Positions 7,395 through 14,823 of a stretch of 20,497 nt of DNA are shown piece after piece (positions within the stretch are counted from its first letter, which is position 1; every line of letters begins with the position of its first letter). Origin of the DNA: an uncultured Lachnospiraceae bacterium (GTDB taxonomy: Bacteria; Bacillota_A; Clostridia; Lachnospirales; Lachnospiraceae). The notes under the pieces were generated by a model, which did no database searches, had not been told where the DNA came from, and saw only the letters and a program-made list of their open reading frames with translations. Both the position numbers and the translations under genes were made by a program. The stretch covers positions 1-20,497 of the forward strand of contig CAJTOU010000050.1 in the NCBI GenBank assembly GCA_910577835.1, in the 5' to 3' direction.

Positions 7395-8150
7395 CTATTC
7401 TGCAAAATTTACTATAAAACTTTTTCTATGTATAGGCGACGCTCCTTTTTCCTTCAATGCCTGAATATGCTTCTCTGTTCCATAGCCCTTATTTGAGGCA
7501 AAATCATACTCCGGATACAGTTTATCATACTCTGTCATCATTCTGTCTCTTGTTACCTTTGCTATAATGCTTGCTGCCGCAATGGAAATACTCTTTGCAT
7601 CTCCTTTTATAATCGGTTCTTGTTTATAAGAAATTTCTGGTATTGTAACGGCATCTACCAGCACAACATCGGGCTTGTATTTCAATCCCTCGATAGATTT
7701 TCGCATGGCACTGTAAGTTGCCTGCAAAATATTTATCTCATCAATTACCTCTGGCGATTCTATACCAATACTTACATCCAGCGCCTGCTTCATAATAACC
7801 GAATATAATTCTTCTCTTTTCTTTTCGGAAAGCTTTTTAGAATCATTAACATATAAGATTCTGCAATCTTTTGGAAGAATCACTGCACAGGTAACGACAG
7901 GTCCCGCCAGAGGTCCTCTGCCTACCTCGTCAATTCCACATATGTATTGAGCCTGACTGTATTTTTTTTCATAAACACACATATTTTCTATACGCTTCAG
8001 CTCTTCTTTGTATTTTTCCACTTTTTTTTCATACTGCAAAATAAGCTTCTGCACTCCCTGTCTCTCATCTTTTTGAAACTCCTCCAGTTTTTCAGCCAAA
8101 GCTGCTTCCTCTGTATTTTTCAGTATTTCTTTTATTTCTTCTATTTTCAT
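7395..8150 (-). CDS. rnhB: Ribonuclease HII
   Basis: RNase HII nicks RNA in RNA-DNA hybrids and removes single ribonucleotides from DNA. The 251-residue protein has an N-terminal helical extension (about residues 1-67), usual for Firmicutes RNase HII, then the catalytic domain opening with CGIDEVGRGPLAGPV (Asp74, Glu75). Other acidic active-site positions are visible in VLVDAVTI (Asp166) and IKGDAKSISIAAASIIAKV (Asp184). The C-terminal signature NKGYGTEKHIQAL and the ending SPIHRKSF are family standard. The start at 8150 is preceded by GGAGG, which sits inside the last codons of the upstream signal peptidase gene; the two genes are two bases apart. Confidence 0.97.
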   Translation of the reverse strand: MKIEEIKEILKNTEEAALAEKLEEFQKDERQGVQKLILQYEKKVEKYKEELKRIENMCVYEKKYSQAQYICGIDEVGRGPLAGPVVTCAVILPKDCRILYVNDSKKLSEKKREELYSVIMKQALDVSIGIESPEVIDEINILQATYSAMRKSIEGLKYKPDVVLVDAVTIPEISYKQEPIIKGDAKSISIAAASIIAKVTRDRMMTEYDKLYPEYDFASNKGYGTEKHIQALKEKGASPIHRKSFIVNFAE

Positions 8151-8152
8151 TT

Positions 8153-8710
8153 TTATTCTATTCCTCCAAACTTTCCAAAAGGATAGATGCGAAAAATGGC
8201 CTTTCCTATAATATCCTGTCTGTTTTTACAGCCTATCTTTCTGCTGTCAAGGCTGTCATTACGGTTATCCCCCAAAACAAAATATTCATCTTCTCCAACC
8301 AGCACCGGCTCCGAGGCATCATATCCTTCCATTTTTTCCTGATTCATATAATATCCATAATTATCTTCAAGCTCTTCTCCGTCAATATAAATCTTCCCGT
8401 CAATAATCTGAACCGTTTCCCCCGGAAGTCCGATAATGCGCTTAATATAATGCACAGGCTCTTTTTTTCCCGCCTCCATTTCATTAAAAACAATAATATC
8501 AAAACGCTTGGGCTCTCCAAACCGATAGGAAAGCTTTTCTACAATCAACTGGTCTCCGTCTTCAAGCGTGGGATACATGGAACTTCCACTTACACTTGTT
8601 CTCTGTCCTACAAACGCCAGTACAAAATAAGTCAGTGCAACTGCCAGAAAAAGGAAAAAACTGGCTTCCAGAAATGCTTTCAGGCTCTTTTTTGCTTTCT
8701 CTTCTTCCAT
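8153..8710 (-). CDS. lepB: Type I signal peptidase, third copy
   Basis: This serine/lysine-dyad protease removes signal peptides from Sec- and Tat-exported proteins on the outer face of the membrane. The 185-residue protein has one N-terminal membrane segment (about 13-35), box B with the nucleophile in SGSSMYPTL (Ser44), box D with the general base in YIKRIIGLPGE (Lys90), and box E in LGDNRNDSLDSR. All catalytic residues are present, including the Pro two positions after the Ser. An insertion 'YYMNQEKMEGYD' in the non-catalytic domain distinguishes it from its two neighbours. It has an AGGGG RBS and lies 13 nt after the second copy, with two bases to rnhB. Confidence 0.96.
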   Translation of the reverse strand: MEEEKAKKSLKAFLEASFFLFLAVALTYFVLAFVGQRTSVSGSSMYPTLEDGDQLIVEKLSYRFGEPKRFDIIVFNEMEAGKKEPVHYIKRIIGLPGETVQIIDGKIYIDGEELEDNYGYYMNQEKMEGYDASEPVLVGEDEYFVLGDNRNDSLDSRKIGCKNRQDIIGKAIFRIYPFGKFGGIE

Positions 8711-8723
8711 AAAATCCCCTTTT

Positions 8724-9269
8724 CTACTGATATTTCAAAGAACCAACCGCGTTAAATGGCCATAACCGAAAAGCGGCCTTTCCAATAAATAAATCACGTG
8801 TCACTGGTCCCACATCTCCTGAACGGCTGTCAGAGCTGTGGTCGCGATTATCACCCATGACAAAATATTCATCAGAACGCAGAGTATATGGTCCATAATC
8901 CTCCAGTGTTTTTTTCTCTTCATCATAAATTCCATAGTATTCTTTTAATTCCTCAGAATCAATATAAATCGCATTGTTTTTAATTTCTACTGTTTCTCCG
9001 GGAAGCCCTATTACACGTTTAACATACCATGTATGAATATCATATTTATAAGAAAATGCAACCATATCATAGCGCTGCGGGTCTCCTTTTTCATAGGCAA
9101 GCTTGCTTACAAGAAGAATATCATTATTTGACAGTGACGGATTCATAGAATCTCCGACTACTCTCATTGGTGCATATAAAAATTTATTAAATAATAATAC
9201 AGCAGCTACAATTACCGCAATATATAAAACCACTGTAATAACCATCTTTTTTAAAGCTTTTTTCTTCAT
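8724..9269 (-). CDS. lepB: Type I signal peptidase, second copy
   Basis: The 181-residue protein has a single N-terminal membrane anchor (about residues 9-32) followed by the SPase I boxes: Ser41 in VVGDSMNPSL, Lys84 in WYVKRVIGLPGE and GDNRDHSSDSR. These residues form the Ser/Lys dyad and its support, so the enzyme should be active. It shares the overall plan with the copies at 8153-8710 and 10257-10814 but is clearly diverged from both, including the substrate-binding neighbourhood after the Ser. It starts 9 nt after rbgA with the RBS AGGAAAAG, so it belongs to the same transcript. Confidence 0.96.
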   Translation of the reverse strand: MKKKALKKMVITVVLYIAVIVAAVLLFNKFLYAPMRVVGDSMNPSLSNNDILLVSKLAYEKGDPQRYDMVAFSYKYDIHTWYVKRVIGLPGETVEIKNNAIYIDSEELKEYYGIYDEEKKTLEDYGPYTLRSDEYFVMGDNRDHSSDSRSGDVGPVTRDLFIGKAAFRLWPFNAVGSLKYQ

Positions 9270-9278
9270 TTTCTTTTC

Positions 9279-10193
9279 CTATTCCATCAGACAATCAACG
9301 CTGGCTGGCGGCGTATCAAGGGTAATCCTTCCAAGCTTTCCGCTTCTGAAATCATCAATAAGCTGGCGGGAAGCCTTTTTTATATCATAGCTTCCTCCCT
9401 TTAAAAGACATCCTCTTACCTTTGCTATTTGTTCTATATTATATACAATATTTTCAGAAGTTTCAATGCCATCTATCTTCTTTAAATCCTTTTCTTTTAT
9501 GCTATCTTCCTTTATGTTATATCTTTCTTCTATTACACCCGGATACGTTTCTTTCATAAATTTTAAAAATTCCGCTGCCAGTTCCTCTACATTCAATATA
9601 TCATCATTAATTGAACCTGTCAGTGCAAGTCGAAAGCCCGCTGTCTGGTCCTCAAACTTTGGCCACAGTATTCCCGGTGTATCGAGAAGTTCTATTTCCT
9701 TTCCAAGTTTAATCCACTGTTTTCCCTTTGTCACTCCTGGCTTGTTTCCTGTCTTTGTACATGCTTTTTTTGCATAGGAATTAATAAATGTAGATTTCCC
9801 TACATTGGGAATTCCCGCCACCATTGCTCTTACGGGCCTGTTTAAAATTCCTCTTTTTCTGTCTCTCTCTATTTTTTCTTTACATGCCAGCTTTACCACC
9901 TGATTAATCTGTCGGATGCCGGTTCCGGTTCGGGAATTTATTTCCGCCACAAAAAAGCCTTTTTCCTGAAACCATTCCTTCCAAAGCTGATTTTTCTTTT
10001 CATCTGCTAAATCAGATTTATTTAAAAGAATCAACCTTGATTTATTTTTTCCCAAAGTATCAATATCGGGGTTTCTGCTGCTCATTGGAATTCTTGCATC
10101 CAGCACCTCAATTACAATATCGATTAGCTTTATATTTTCCTCCATCATCCGCTTTGCCTTGGTCATATGACCCGGATACCACTGATAATTCAT
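9279..10193 (-). CDS. rbgA: Ribosome biogenesis GTPase RbgA (YlqF)
   Basis: RbgA is a circularly permuted GTPase needed for late maturation of the 50S subunit in Firmicutes. Motifs appear in permuted order, numbered from the ATG: N-terminal QWYPGHMTKAKR, G4 NKSD (58-61), G5-like SRTGTG, then the P-loop GIPNVGKST (127-135) and G3 LLDTPGILWPKFED (DTPG 171-174), with a C-terminal ANTAR-like helical part. I place the start at the ATG at 10193 (304 residues): AGGGAG lies at ideal distance and the sequence then begins like B. subtilis RbgA. An in-frame TTG at 10211 would add six residues but has no RBS. The gene is wedged between signal peptidase genes and shares their transcript. Confidence 0.96.
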   Translation of the reverse strand: MNYQWYPGHMTKAKRMMEENIKLIDIVIEVLDARIPMSSRNPDIDTLGKNKSRLILLNKSDLADEKKNQLWKEWFQEKGFFVAEINSRTGTGIRQINQVVKLACKEKIERDRKRGILNRPVRAMVAGIPNVGKSTFINSYAKKACTKTGNKPGVTKGKQWIKLGKEIELLDTPGILWPKFEDQTAGFRLALTGSINDDILNVEELAAEFLKFMKETYPGVIEERYNIKEDSIKEKDLKKIDGIETSENIVYNIEQIAKVRGCLLKGGSYDIKKASRQLIDDFRSGKLGRITLDTPPASVDCLME

Positions 10194-10256
10194 TGCTGTC
10201 TCCCTTGTCAATCTCTTATTATTTTATTTCGTCAGTTTTATTGATTGTTTTTATTC

Positions 10257-10814
10257 TTATTTTATCATTCTTATTTTACTAAATGGGGAAATAATCAGCC
10301 ATGCTTTTCCAAGAATATCACTTCTTTTGATATTTCCCACATACTCAAATCTGCTGTCCTGACTTAAATGTCGGTTATCTCCCATAACAAAATACTCATT
10401 ATCATTTATTTTTATTGTGCTGCTTGCTGAACCGCTCTCAAAATTCCCATCACAATATCTGTCTTCTATTTCTTCACCATTAATATAGATTTTGCTGTCA
10501 ACAATCTGTATTTCTTCTCCCGGAAGACCTATCACACGTTTTACCACATATTCTTCCTGACCGGAAAGTTCTGATTTATATACAATTACGTCATATCTTT
10601 TAATATCTCGCAGCTCATAGGATATTTTATCAATCAAAATCTCCTGTCCGCTTTTTATCTTATCCGACATGGAATTTCCAACCACCTTTATTTTATCTCC
10701 AAGAAATATAATAAGAAAAACTGCAGCGGCTACAATTACAGTCACATCAACTATCCATTTTAATATTGTATCTGTTAATATATTACGCATTGGTTTTGGA
10801 TTAAAATAACTCAT
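10257..10814 (-). CDS. lepB: Type I signal peptidase, first copy, with altered Ser box
   Basis: The 185-residue protein has an N-terminal cytoplasmic stretch, one membrane segment (about 20-39), the nucleophile Ser48 in VVGNSMSDKIKSG, the general base Lys92 in YVVKRVIGLPGE, and box E GDNRHLSQDSR. The catalytic pair is intact. The usual S-M-x-P of box B is replaced by S-M-S-D, losing the conserved Pro that helps shape the substrate pocket; substrate preference may differ from the two sister copies. GGAGG lies close to the ATG. It is the first gene after the rplS terminator, so its expression depends on read-through or on a weak promoter I cannot identify in the 80-nt gap. Confidence 0.95.
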   Translation of the reverse strand: MSYFNPKPMRNILTDTILKWIVDVTVIVAAAVFLIIFLGDKIKVVGNSMSDKIKSGQEILIDKISYELRDIKRYDVIVYKSELSGQEEYVVKRVIGLPGEEIQIVDSKIYINGEEIEDRYCDGNFESGSASSTIKINDNEYFVMGDNRHLSQDSRFEYVGNIKRSDILGKAWLIISPFSKIRMIK

Positions 10815-10850
10815 GGCTCCTCCAAAATTTTAATTCAAATAATAAGCATT

Positions 10851-10887
10851 AAAAACAGGACAAATACCAGATGGTATCTGCCCCTGT
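10851..10887 (-). terminator. Intrinsic terminator after rplS, inside the gene run
   Basis: On the minus strand ACAGGGGCAGATACCA pairs with TGGTATTTGTCCTGT. The stem has about 15 bp, one bulged G and two G-U wobbles, a tiny loop, and TTTTT behind it. It begins 10 nt past the rplS stop. The wobble pairs confirm minus-strand use. It should reduce transcription into lepB-rbgA-lepB and beyond. Confidence 0.85.
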
Positions 10888-10896
10888 CTCCAGAAA

Positions 10897-11244
10897 TTAT
10901 TTAACTAATTCTTTTACTTTTGCAGCCTTACCAACTCTGCCTCTTAAATAGTTCAGCTTTGCACGTCTGACTTTACCATATCTGACTACCTCAACCTTTT
11001 CGATAGACGGAGAATGTACCGGCCATGTCTTCTCAACACCGATACCGTTGGAATTCTTTCTAACTGTAAAAGTCTCTCTTGAACTTCCACCCTGTCTCTT
11101 CAGTACAACGCCTTCAAAAACCTGAATTCTTTCACGGTTTCCTTCCTTAATTTTGGCATGAACTCTGACTGTATCACCGACACTGAAATTTCCTACATTT
11201 TCCTTTAACTGTTCAGCTTCGATGCTTCTGATAATTTCATTCAT
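10897..11244 (-). CDS. rplS: 50S ribosomal protein bL19
   Basis: bL19 lies at the 30S-50S interface of the ribosome. The 115-residue protein is the usual length and shows the family blocks FSVGDTVRVHAKIKEG, RIQVFEGVVLKRQGG, TFTVRKNSNGIGVEKTWP and the basic end RRAKLNYLRGRVGKAAKVKE. The start has a near-perfect AGGAGGT eight bases upstream. It lies 104 nt after trmD, an unusually long gap for this run, and is followed directly by a strong terminator, so trmD-rplS end an expression segment. The upstream gap could hold a leader that controls L19 synthesis. Confidence 0.98.
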   Translation of the reverse strand: MNEIIRSIEAEQLKENVGNFSVGDTVRVHAKIKEGNRERIQVFEGVVLKRQGGSSRETFTVRKNSNGIGVEKTWPVHSPSIEKVEVVRYGKVRRAKLNYLRGRVGKAAKVKELVK

Positions 11245-11267
11245 TTGTGTGACCTCCTGACTATATT

Positions 11268-11313
11268 TTGATGTTCAATAATACTTCTTTCTTCCGTATC
11301 AGAGGACCATCAA
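11268..11313 (-). promoter_or_regulatory. Possible rplS leader structure
   Basis: The 104-nt gap between trmD and rplS contains TTGATG and CATCAA able to form a 6-bp stem around a purine-rich interior, just upstream of the RBS. L19 leader RNAs that control rplS are known in low-GC Gram-positives, but I cannot match this one to the known fold by eye. No convincing -35/-10 pair is visible in the gap. Confidence 0.25.
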
Positions 11314-11348
11314 TCTTCTTTTCACAACTTCTAAATGGTATCATAAAA

Positions 11349-12089
11349 TCAGAAAATTGGCAAGTATTTTTTGCATAATTCCATTTCCTTTTTATCAAGC
11401 GCTGCTTTTTCAAGCAAATCCGGTCTTCTCTCACAGGTTCTCTTTATCGACTGTTCACGTCTCCATTGGCGGATATTCGCATGATGCCCGCTTAAAAGAA
11501 CCTCTGGAACCCTTTTTTCCATAAATATTTCTGGTCTGGTATATTGCGGATATTCAAGAAGTCCATCAGAAAAGCTTTCTGTTTCTGCACTGATATCGTT
11601 GTTTAACACTCCCGATATATTTCTTGATATGGAATCAATCATTACCATTGCCGCTAATTCCCCGCCGGTAAGCACATAATCTCCTATGGACACATTGTCT
11701 GTCACAATCATTTCAAGCACCCGTTCATCAATGCCCTCATAATGTCCACACAGAAAAACCAGCGTTTCTTCTGCTGCCAGCTCCACTGCCATTTTCTGCT
11801 CAAAAGTTTTTCCCTGAGGGGTCAGATAAATAACTCTCGGTTTTGTTATGGATTCCGTTCTTCTGCATATATCCTGATAACAGTCATAAACCGGCTGTGC
11901 CTGCATAACCATTCCTGCGCCGCCGCCGTAAGGATAATCGTCTACATGACCATGTTTTTCAGTTGTATATGCCCGAATATCCATACATTCCAGAGACAGC
12001 AGGCCCTTATTTATGGCGCGTCCTATAATACTGGTATTTAAACCCTGTCTGACCATTTCCGGAAATAATGTCATTACATAATACTTCAT
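11349..12089 (-). CDS. trmD: tRNA (guanine-37-N1)-methyltransferase
   Basis: TrmD methylates G37 next to the anticodon using S-adenosylmethionine and prevents +1 frameshifting. The 246-residue protein is a SPOUT enzyme. The trefoil-knot SAM site is visible as LCGHYEGIDERV (113-124) and SIGDYVLTGGE (134-144). GGGAGMVMQAQPVYD (about 55-69) and FSDGLLEYPQYTRPE, with the catalytic Asp175, complete the signature; GHHANIRQWRREQSI is the standard C-terminal block. The ATG directly follows the rimM stop (TAA-ATG), with AGGA inside the end of rimM, so the two are translationally coupled, as in many bacteria. Confidence 0.98.
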   Translation of the reverse strand: MKYYVMTLFPEMVRQGLNTSIIGRAINKGLLSLECMDIRAYTTEKHGHVDDYPYGGGAGMVMQAQPVYDCYQDICRRTESITKPRVIYLTPQGKTFEQKMAVELAAEETLVFLCGHYEGIDERVLEMIVTDNVSIGDYVLTGGELAAMVMIDSISRNISGVLNNDISAETESFSDGLLEYPQYTRPEIFMEKRVPEVLLSGHHANIRQWRREQSIKRTCERRPDLLEKAALDKKEMELCKKYLPIF

Positions 12090-12602
12090 TTAATCCACAA
12101 GTCCTTCCATTAAATGTACGGTAATCCTGCCCTCCTCAGTATTGATGTCGAGAATGCATTCGTTAATTGCCGGAAGTAAAATTTCTTTTTTTGTTTCTTC
12201 ATTTTTGACAATATATACATCATTCGCCCCTGTCTGAAGAACATCATATAAAAATCCAAGTCTGACGCCGGTATCATCATAAACATCAAGATTCAGCAAA
12301 TCAGCAATAAAATATTCCCCATCTTCTAATGGAACTGCATTTTCTCTTGTAACAAGCAAATCTTTGCCTTTATATTTTTCAATATCGTTGATATTGTTAT
12401 ATTCCTTAAATTTTACAATTACCAAATTTTTAAAAAAACGCACAGACTGTACTGTAAGATTTAATTTTTCCTTTCCGGTATCAAGAATTACCTCTTTCAG
12501 CATTTTAAAACGCTCAGGGTCATCTGTTGTTGGAAATACCTTGACCTCCCCCTTTAATCCATGCGTATTTGCAATTACTCCGACTCTTAATAAATTCTCC
12601 AT
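12090..12602 (-). CDS. rimM: 16S rRNA processing protein RimM
   Basis: RimM binds uS19 and assists maturation of the 30S head. The 170-residue protein has the N-terminal RimM beta-barrel opening LRVGVIANTHGLKGEVKVFP, with LVIVKFKEYNNINDIEKYKG next, and a C-terminal PRC barrel from about residue 97 (YFIADLLNLDVYDD and GANDVYIVK, then EILLPAI). Its length is normal. GGAGG lies five bases before the ATG. It is immediately followed by trmD. Upstream, the khpA terminator sits in between, so rimM-trmD-rplS depend on read-through or on an unseen promoter in the 117-nt gap. Confidence 0.97.
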   Translation of the reverse strand: MENLLRVGVIANTHGLKGEVKVFPTTDDPERFKMLKEVILDTGKEKLNLTVQSVRFFKNLVIVKFKEYNNINDIEKYKGKDLLVTRENAVPLEDGEYFIADLLNLDVYDDTGVRLGFLYDVLQTGANDVYIVKNEETKKEILLPAINECILDINTEEGRITVHLMEGLVD

Positions 12603-12664
12603 AAATCCTCCAAATTGTTTTAATCCTCTTGCAGTAATCAGAAATTACCTTCACTGCCGTTAAA

Positions 12665-12690
12665 TTTCATTTTTAAAGAAAAAAATGAAA
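12665..12690. repeat. Perfect 10-bp AT-rich hairpin upstream of rimM
   Basis: TTTCATTTTT and AAAAATGAAA are perfect inverted arms around a 6-nt loop. On the minus strand it begins where the T-tract of the khpA terminator ends, so the two structures partly compete. It is made almost wholly of A-T pairs, so it is a weak stem. Confidence 0.5.
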
Positions 12691-12711
12691 AACCGGCGCA
12701 ACATGCACCGG
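12688..12711 (-). terminator. Intrinsic terminator after khpA, inside the gene run
   Basis: On the minus strand CCGGTGCA and TGCGCCGG pair around TGT, extended outward by a G-U and an A-T pair, followed by TTTTTC and a further T-run. It starts about 9 nt after the khpA stop. It probably lowers expression of rimM-trmD-rplS relative to rpsP-khpA. Confidence 0.85.
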
Positions 12712-12719
12712 CTATTTTG

Positions 12720-12950
12720 TTACTGAACAATGTCTACAATAACTTTTTTATCATCTTTAGACGCCGCAGCTTTTACAACTGAACGAATAGATTTCGCTAT
12801 ACGCCCCTGTTTTCCGATTACCTTGCCCATATCGTCGTCTGCTACCTTCAGCGAAACGATAAGTGCTCTTTCGGTATCCTCCTCTGTCACAACCACCTCA
12901 TCAGGATTGTCCACAAGAGCTTTTGCAATTACTTCTACTAACTCTTTCAT
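12720..12950 (-). CDS. khpA: KH-domain RNA-binding protein KhpA
   Basis: KhpA (YlqC) is a small single-KH RNA-binding protein. With KhpB it binds many transcripts and influences cell division and elongation in Gram-positives. The 76-residue protein is the expected length. The KH core is read in MGKVIGKQGRIAKSIRSVV, with the G-x-x-G loop GKQG at residues 46-49. The gene lies 52 nt after rpsP, as in B. subtilis, but without the ylqD gene found next to it there. GAGG is present about 10 bases before the ATG. It is followed at once by an intrinsic terminator. Confidence 0.95.
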   Translation of the reverse strand: MKELVEVIAKALVDNPDEVVVTEEDTERALIVSLKVADDDMGKVIGKQGRIAKSIRSVVKAAASKDDKKVIVDIVQ

Positions 12951-12969
12951 ATCGTATATACCTCATGCT

Positions 12970-13002
12970 GTCAACATTGACTGGCAGCCTTGCAGACCTG
13001 CC
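12970..13002 (-). repeat. Two short hairpins between rpsP and khpA
   Basis: The 52-nt gap holds GGCAG/CTGCC (12983-13002, 10-nt loop) followed by GTCAA-TG-TTGAC (12970-12981). Neither has a T-tract, so they are more likely RNA stability or processing elements than terminators. Confidence 0.35.
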
Positions 13003-13248
13003 TTATTTTTCAATGCCGGCCTGTTTAAATAATCTGGCTACTACTTCTGTTGGCTGAGCGCCGTTTGAAAGCCATTTCTTTGCTGACTCTTCATTGATTT
13101 TTACAGCACTTGGCTCTACATTAGGGTCATAGGTGCCGATTTCATCAATAAACTTTCCGTCTCTTGGAGACCTTGAATCTGCAACAATAATTCTATAGAA
13201 AGGAGCTTTCTTCTTTCCCATTCTTCTTAATCTTATTTTTACTGCCAT
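13003..13248 (-). CDS. rpsP: 30S ribosomal protein bS16
   Basis: bS16 is a 30S assembly protein. The 81-residue product matches the family from its start MAVKIRLRRMGKKKAPFYRI through ADSRSPRDGKFIDEIGTYDP to the end KWLSNGAQPTEVV. AAGGAGG stands 11 bases before the ATG. It is separated from ffh by a 149-nt gap that contains two potential stem-loops, which suggests that rpsP expression is set separately from ffh. It heads the ribosome-related part of the run, as in B. subtilis. Confidence 0.98.
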   Translation of the reverse strand: MAVKIRLRRMGKKKAPFYRIIVADSRSPRDGKFIDEIGTYDPNVEPSAVKINEESAKKWLSNGAQPTEVVARLFKQAGIEK

Positions 13249-13282
13249 TGTAAACTTTACCTCCTTGGATTTGTATTAATAT

Positions 13283-13334
13283 GCAGCCGGCTTAAATATA
13301 CTGGCTGCTTTATATATAAACCTGCAGAGCAGGT
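13283..13334 (-). promoter_or_regulatory. Two stem-loops in the leader between ffh and rpsP
   Basis: On the minus strand ACCTGC-TCT-GCAGGT (13320-13334) is followed by TTTATATAT, then GCAGCC/GGCTGC (13283-13308) with a 14-nt loop closes just upstream of the RBS region. The first could be a weak terminator of ylxM-ffh; the second could modulate rpsP. No clear promoter pair was found in the 149-nt gap. Confidence 0.4.
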
Positions 13335-13397
13335 CTATTATCATTTTTTCATCAGAAATTTTTAAGCAGAATAACGATATGTTCTGTAACGACGTTT

Positions 13398-14747
13398 TTA
13401 AAACGGCAATTTCAACTTGCTAAACAGCCCTCCGCTTCGTTTTCCACTCATCATGCCGGACATCTGCTTCATCATTTTACGCGACTGTTCAAACTGCTTG
13501 ACCAGCCTGTTTACCTCTGCGATATTTACACCTGCGCCTTTTGCAATTCTTGCTTTTCTGGATGGATTGAGAATAGAAGGATTCGCTCTTTCCTCCAGTG
13601 TCATGGAATAGATAATTGCTTCGGTTCTTCCGATTGCCTTTTCATCCGGCATCTGCGCACCCTTTATCTGCCCGCCGAGACCCGGTATCATATTCATAAC
13701 GTCTTCAAGGCCGCCCATTTTCTTAATTTGCGCCATAGATTCGAGATAGTCGTCAAAACCAAATTCTGCTTTTTTAAACTTCTTTTCCATCTCCTTGGCT
13801 TTTTCTTCATCGACTGCCGCTTCCGCTTTTTCAATCAGAGTCAGCACATCGCCCATACCAAGAATACGTGAAGCCATTCTGTCAGGATAAAACTGCTCTA
13901 AATCAGACAGCTTTTCGCCCATGCCGACATATAGAATCGGTTTTCCTGTAACGGAACGAATCGAAAGTGCCGCACCGCCTCTGGTATCGCTGTCCATCTT
14001 GGTGAGGATTACGCCGTCAATGCCTATTTTTTCTTCAAAGACTGATGCGACGTTTACCGCATCCTGTCCTGTCATGGCATCTACTACAAGTACTGTCTGT
14101 TTGATATCAATATTATCCCTGATTTCTACAAGCTCTTCCATCATGGATTCATCAATATGAAGACGACCTGCGGTATCAATAATCACCAGATTGCAGTCAT
14201 TTTTCTGAGCATGTTCTAATGCGGCTTTTGCAATATTTACCGGCTTATGATTTGTGCCCATTGCAAAAACAGGAACTCCCTGCTTTTCGCCGTTTACCTG
14301 AAGCTGCTCGATTGCTGCCGGCCGGTAGATATCACACGCCACCAGCAGAGGTTTTCTGCCCTTTGACTTGTATTTGCCGGCAAGTTTGGCCGCAGTTGTG
14401 GTTTTTCCGGCACCTTGAAGGCCCATCATCATAATAACGGTGATTTCATTGGAAGGATTCATGGCAAGCTCTGTTGTTTCAGAACCCATTAAAGAAACCA
14501 TTTCTTCATTTACAATTTTAATCACCATTTGACCCGGTGTAAGGCTGCTCATAACATCCTGACCAATAGCGCGCTCTGTAACAGAATTTATAAACTGCTT
14601 TACTACCTTGAAGCTTACATCGGCTTCCAAGAGAGCCATTTTGACTTCTTTTAATGCCGTTTTTACATCAGCCTCGCTCAGTCTGCCTTTTCCCTTTAAT
14701 TTTTTAAATATATTCTGCAGCTTATCCGATAAGCTTTCAAATGCCAT
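13398..14747 (-). CDS. ffh: Signal recognition particle protein Ffh
   Basis: Ffh binds 4.5S/6S SRP RNA and signal sequences and delivers ribosomes to FtsY and the Sec translocon. Numbered from the ATG at 14747 (449 residues), the N domain starts MAFESLSDKLQNIFKKLKG. The G domain has the P-loop GLQGAGKTTTAAK (109-121), then ACDIYRPAAIEQLQ, DTAGR (191-195), TKMD (249-252) and DTRGGAALS. The Met-rich M domain closes with MMKQMSGMMSG. The ATG has AGGAGG six bases upstream. A TTG at 14771 in frame would add eight residues but lies upstream of that RBS. It follows ylxM by 76 nt in the same transcript, the normal pairing. FtsY is not beside it. Confidence 0.98.
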   Translation of the reverse strand: MAFESLSDKLQNIFKKLKGKGRLSEADVKTALKEVKMALLEADVSFKVVKQFINSVTERAIGQDVMSSLTPGQMVIKIVNEEMVSLMGSETTELAMNPSNEITVIMMMGLQGAGKTTTAAKLAGKYKSKGRKPLLVACDIYRPAAIEQLQVNGEKQGVPVFAMGTNHKPVNIAKAALEHAQKNDCNLVIIDTAGRLHIDESMMEELVEIRDNIDIKQTVLVVDAMTGQDAVNVASVFEEKIGIDGVILTKMDSDTRGGAALSIRSVTGKPILYVGMGEKLSDLEQFYPDRMASRILGMGDVLTLIEKAEAAVDEEKAKEMEKKFKKAEFGFDDYLESMAQIKKMGGLEDVMNMIPGLGGQIKGAQMPDEKAIGRTEAIIYSMTLEERANPSILNPSRKARIAKGAGVNIAEVNRLVKQFEQSRKMMKQMSGMMSGKRSGGLFSKLKLPF

Positions 14748-14823
14748 ATAATGCCTCCTGTTTTTTGGCAATCAATATTTGTATTGGTTACATAATTGAG
14801 GAATTAAAAATATGTTTTGCCAG

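Noticed and set aside
10194..10211. TTG start for rbgA six codons upstream
   Set aside because: It has no ribosome binding site, whereas AGGGAG precedes the ATG at 10193 at ideal spacing and family proteins begin there.
14748..14771. TTG start for ffh eight codons upstream
   Set aside because: The extra codons lie across the AGGAGG that serves the ATG at 14747; Ffh proteins begin MAFESL-like.
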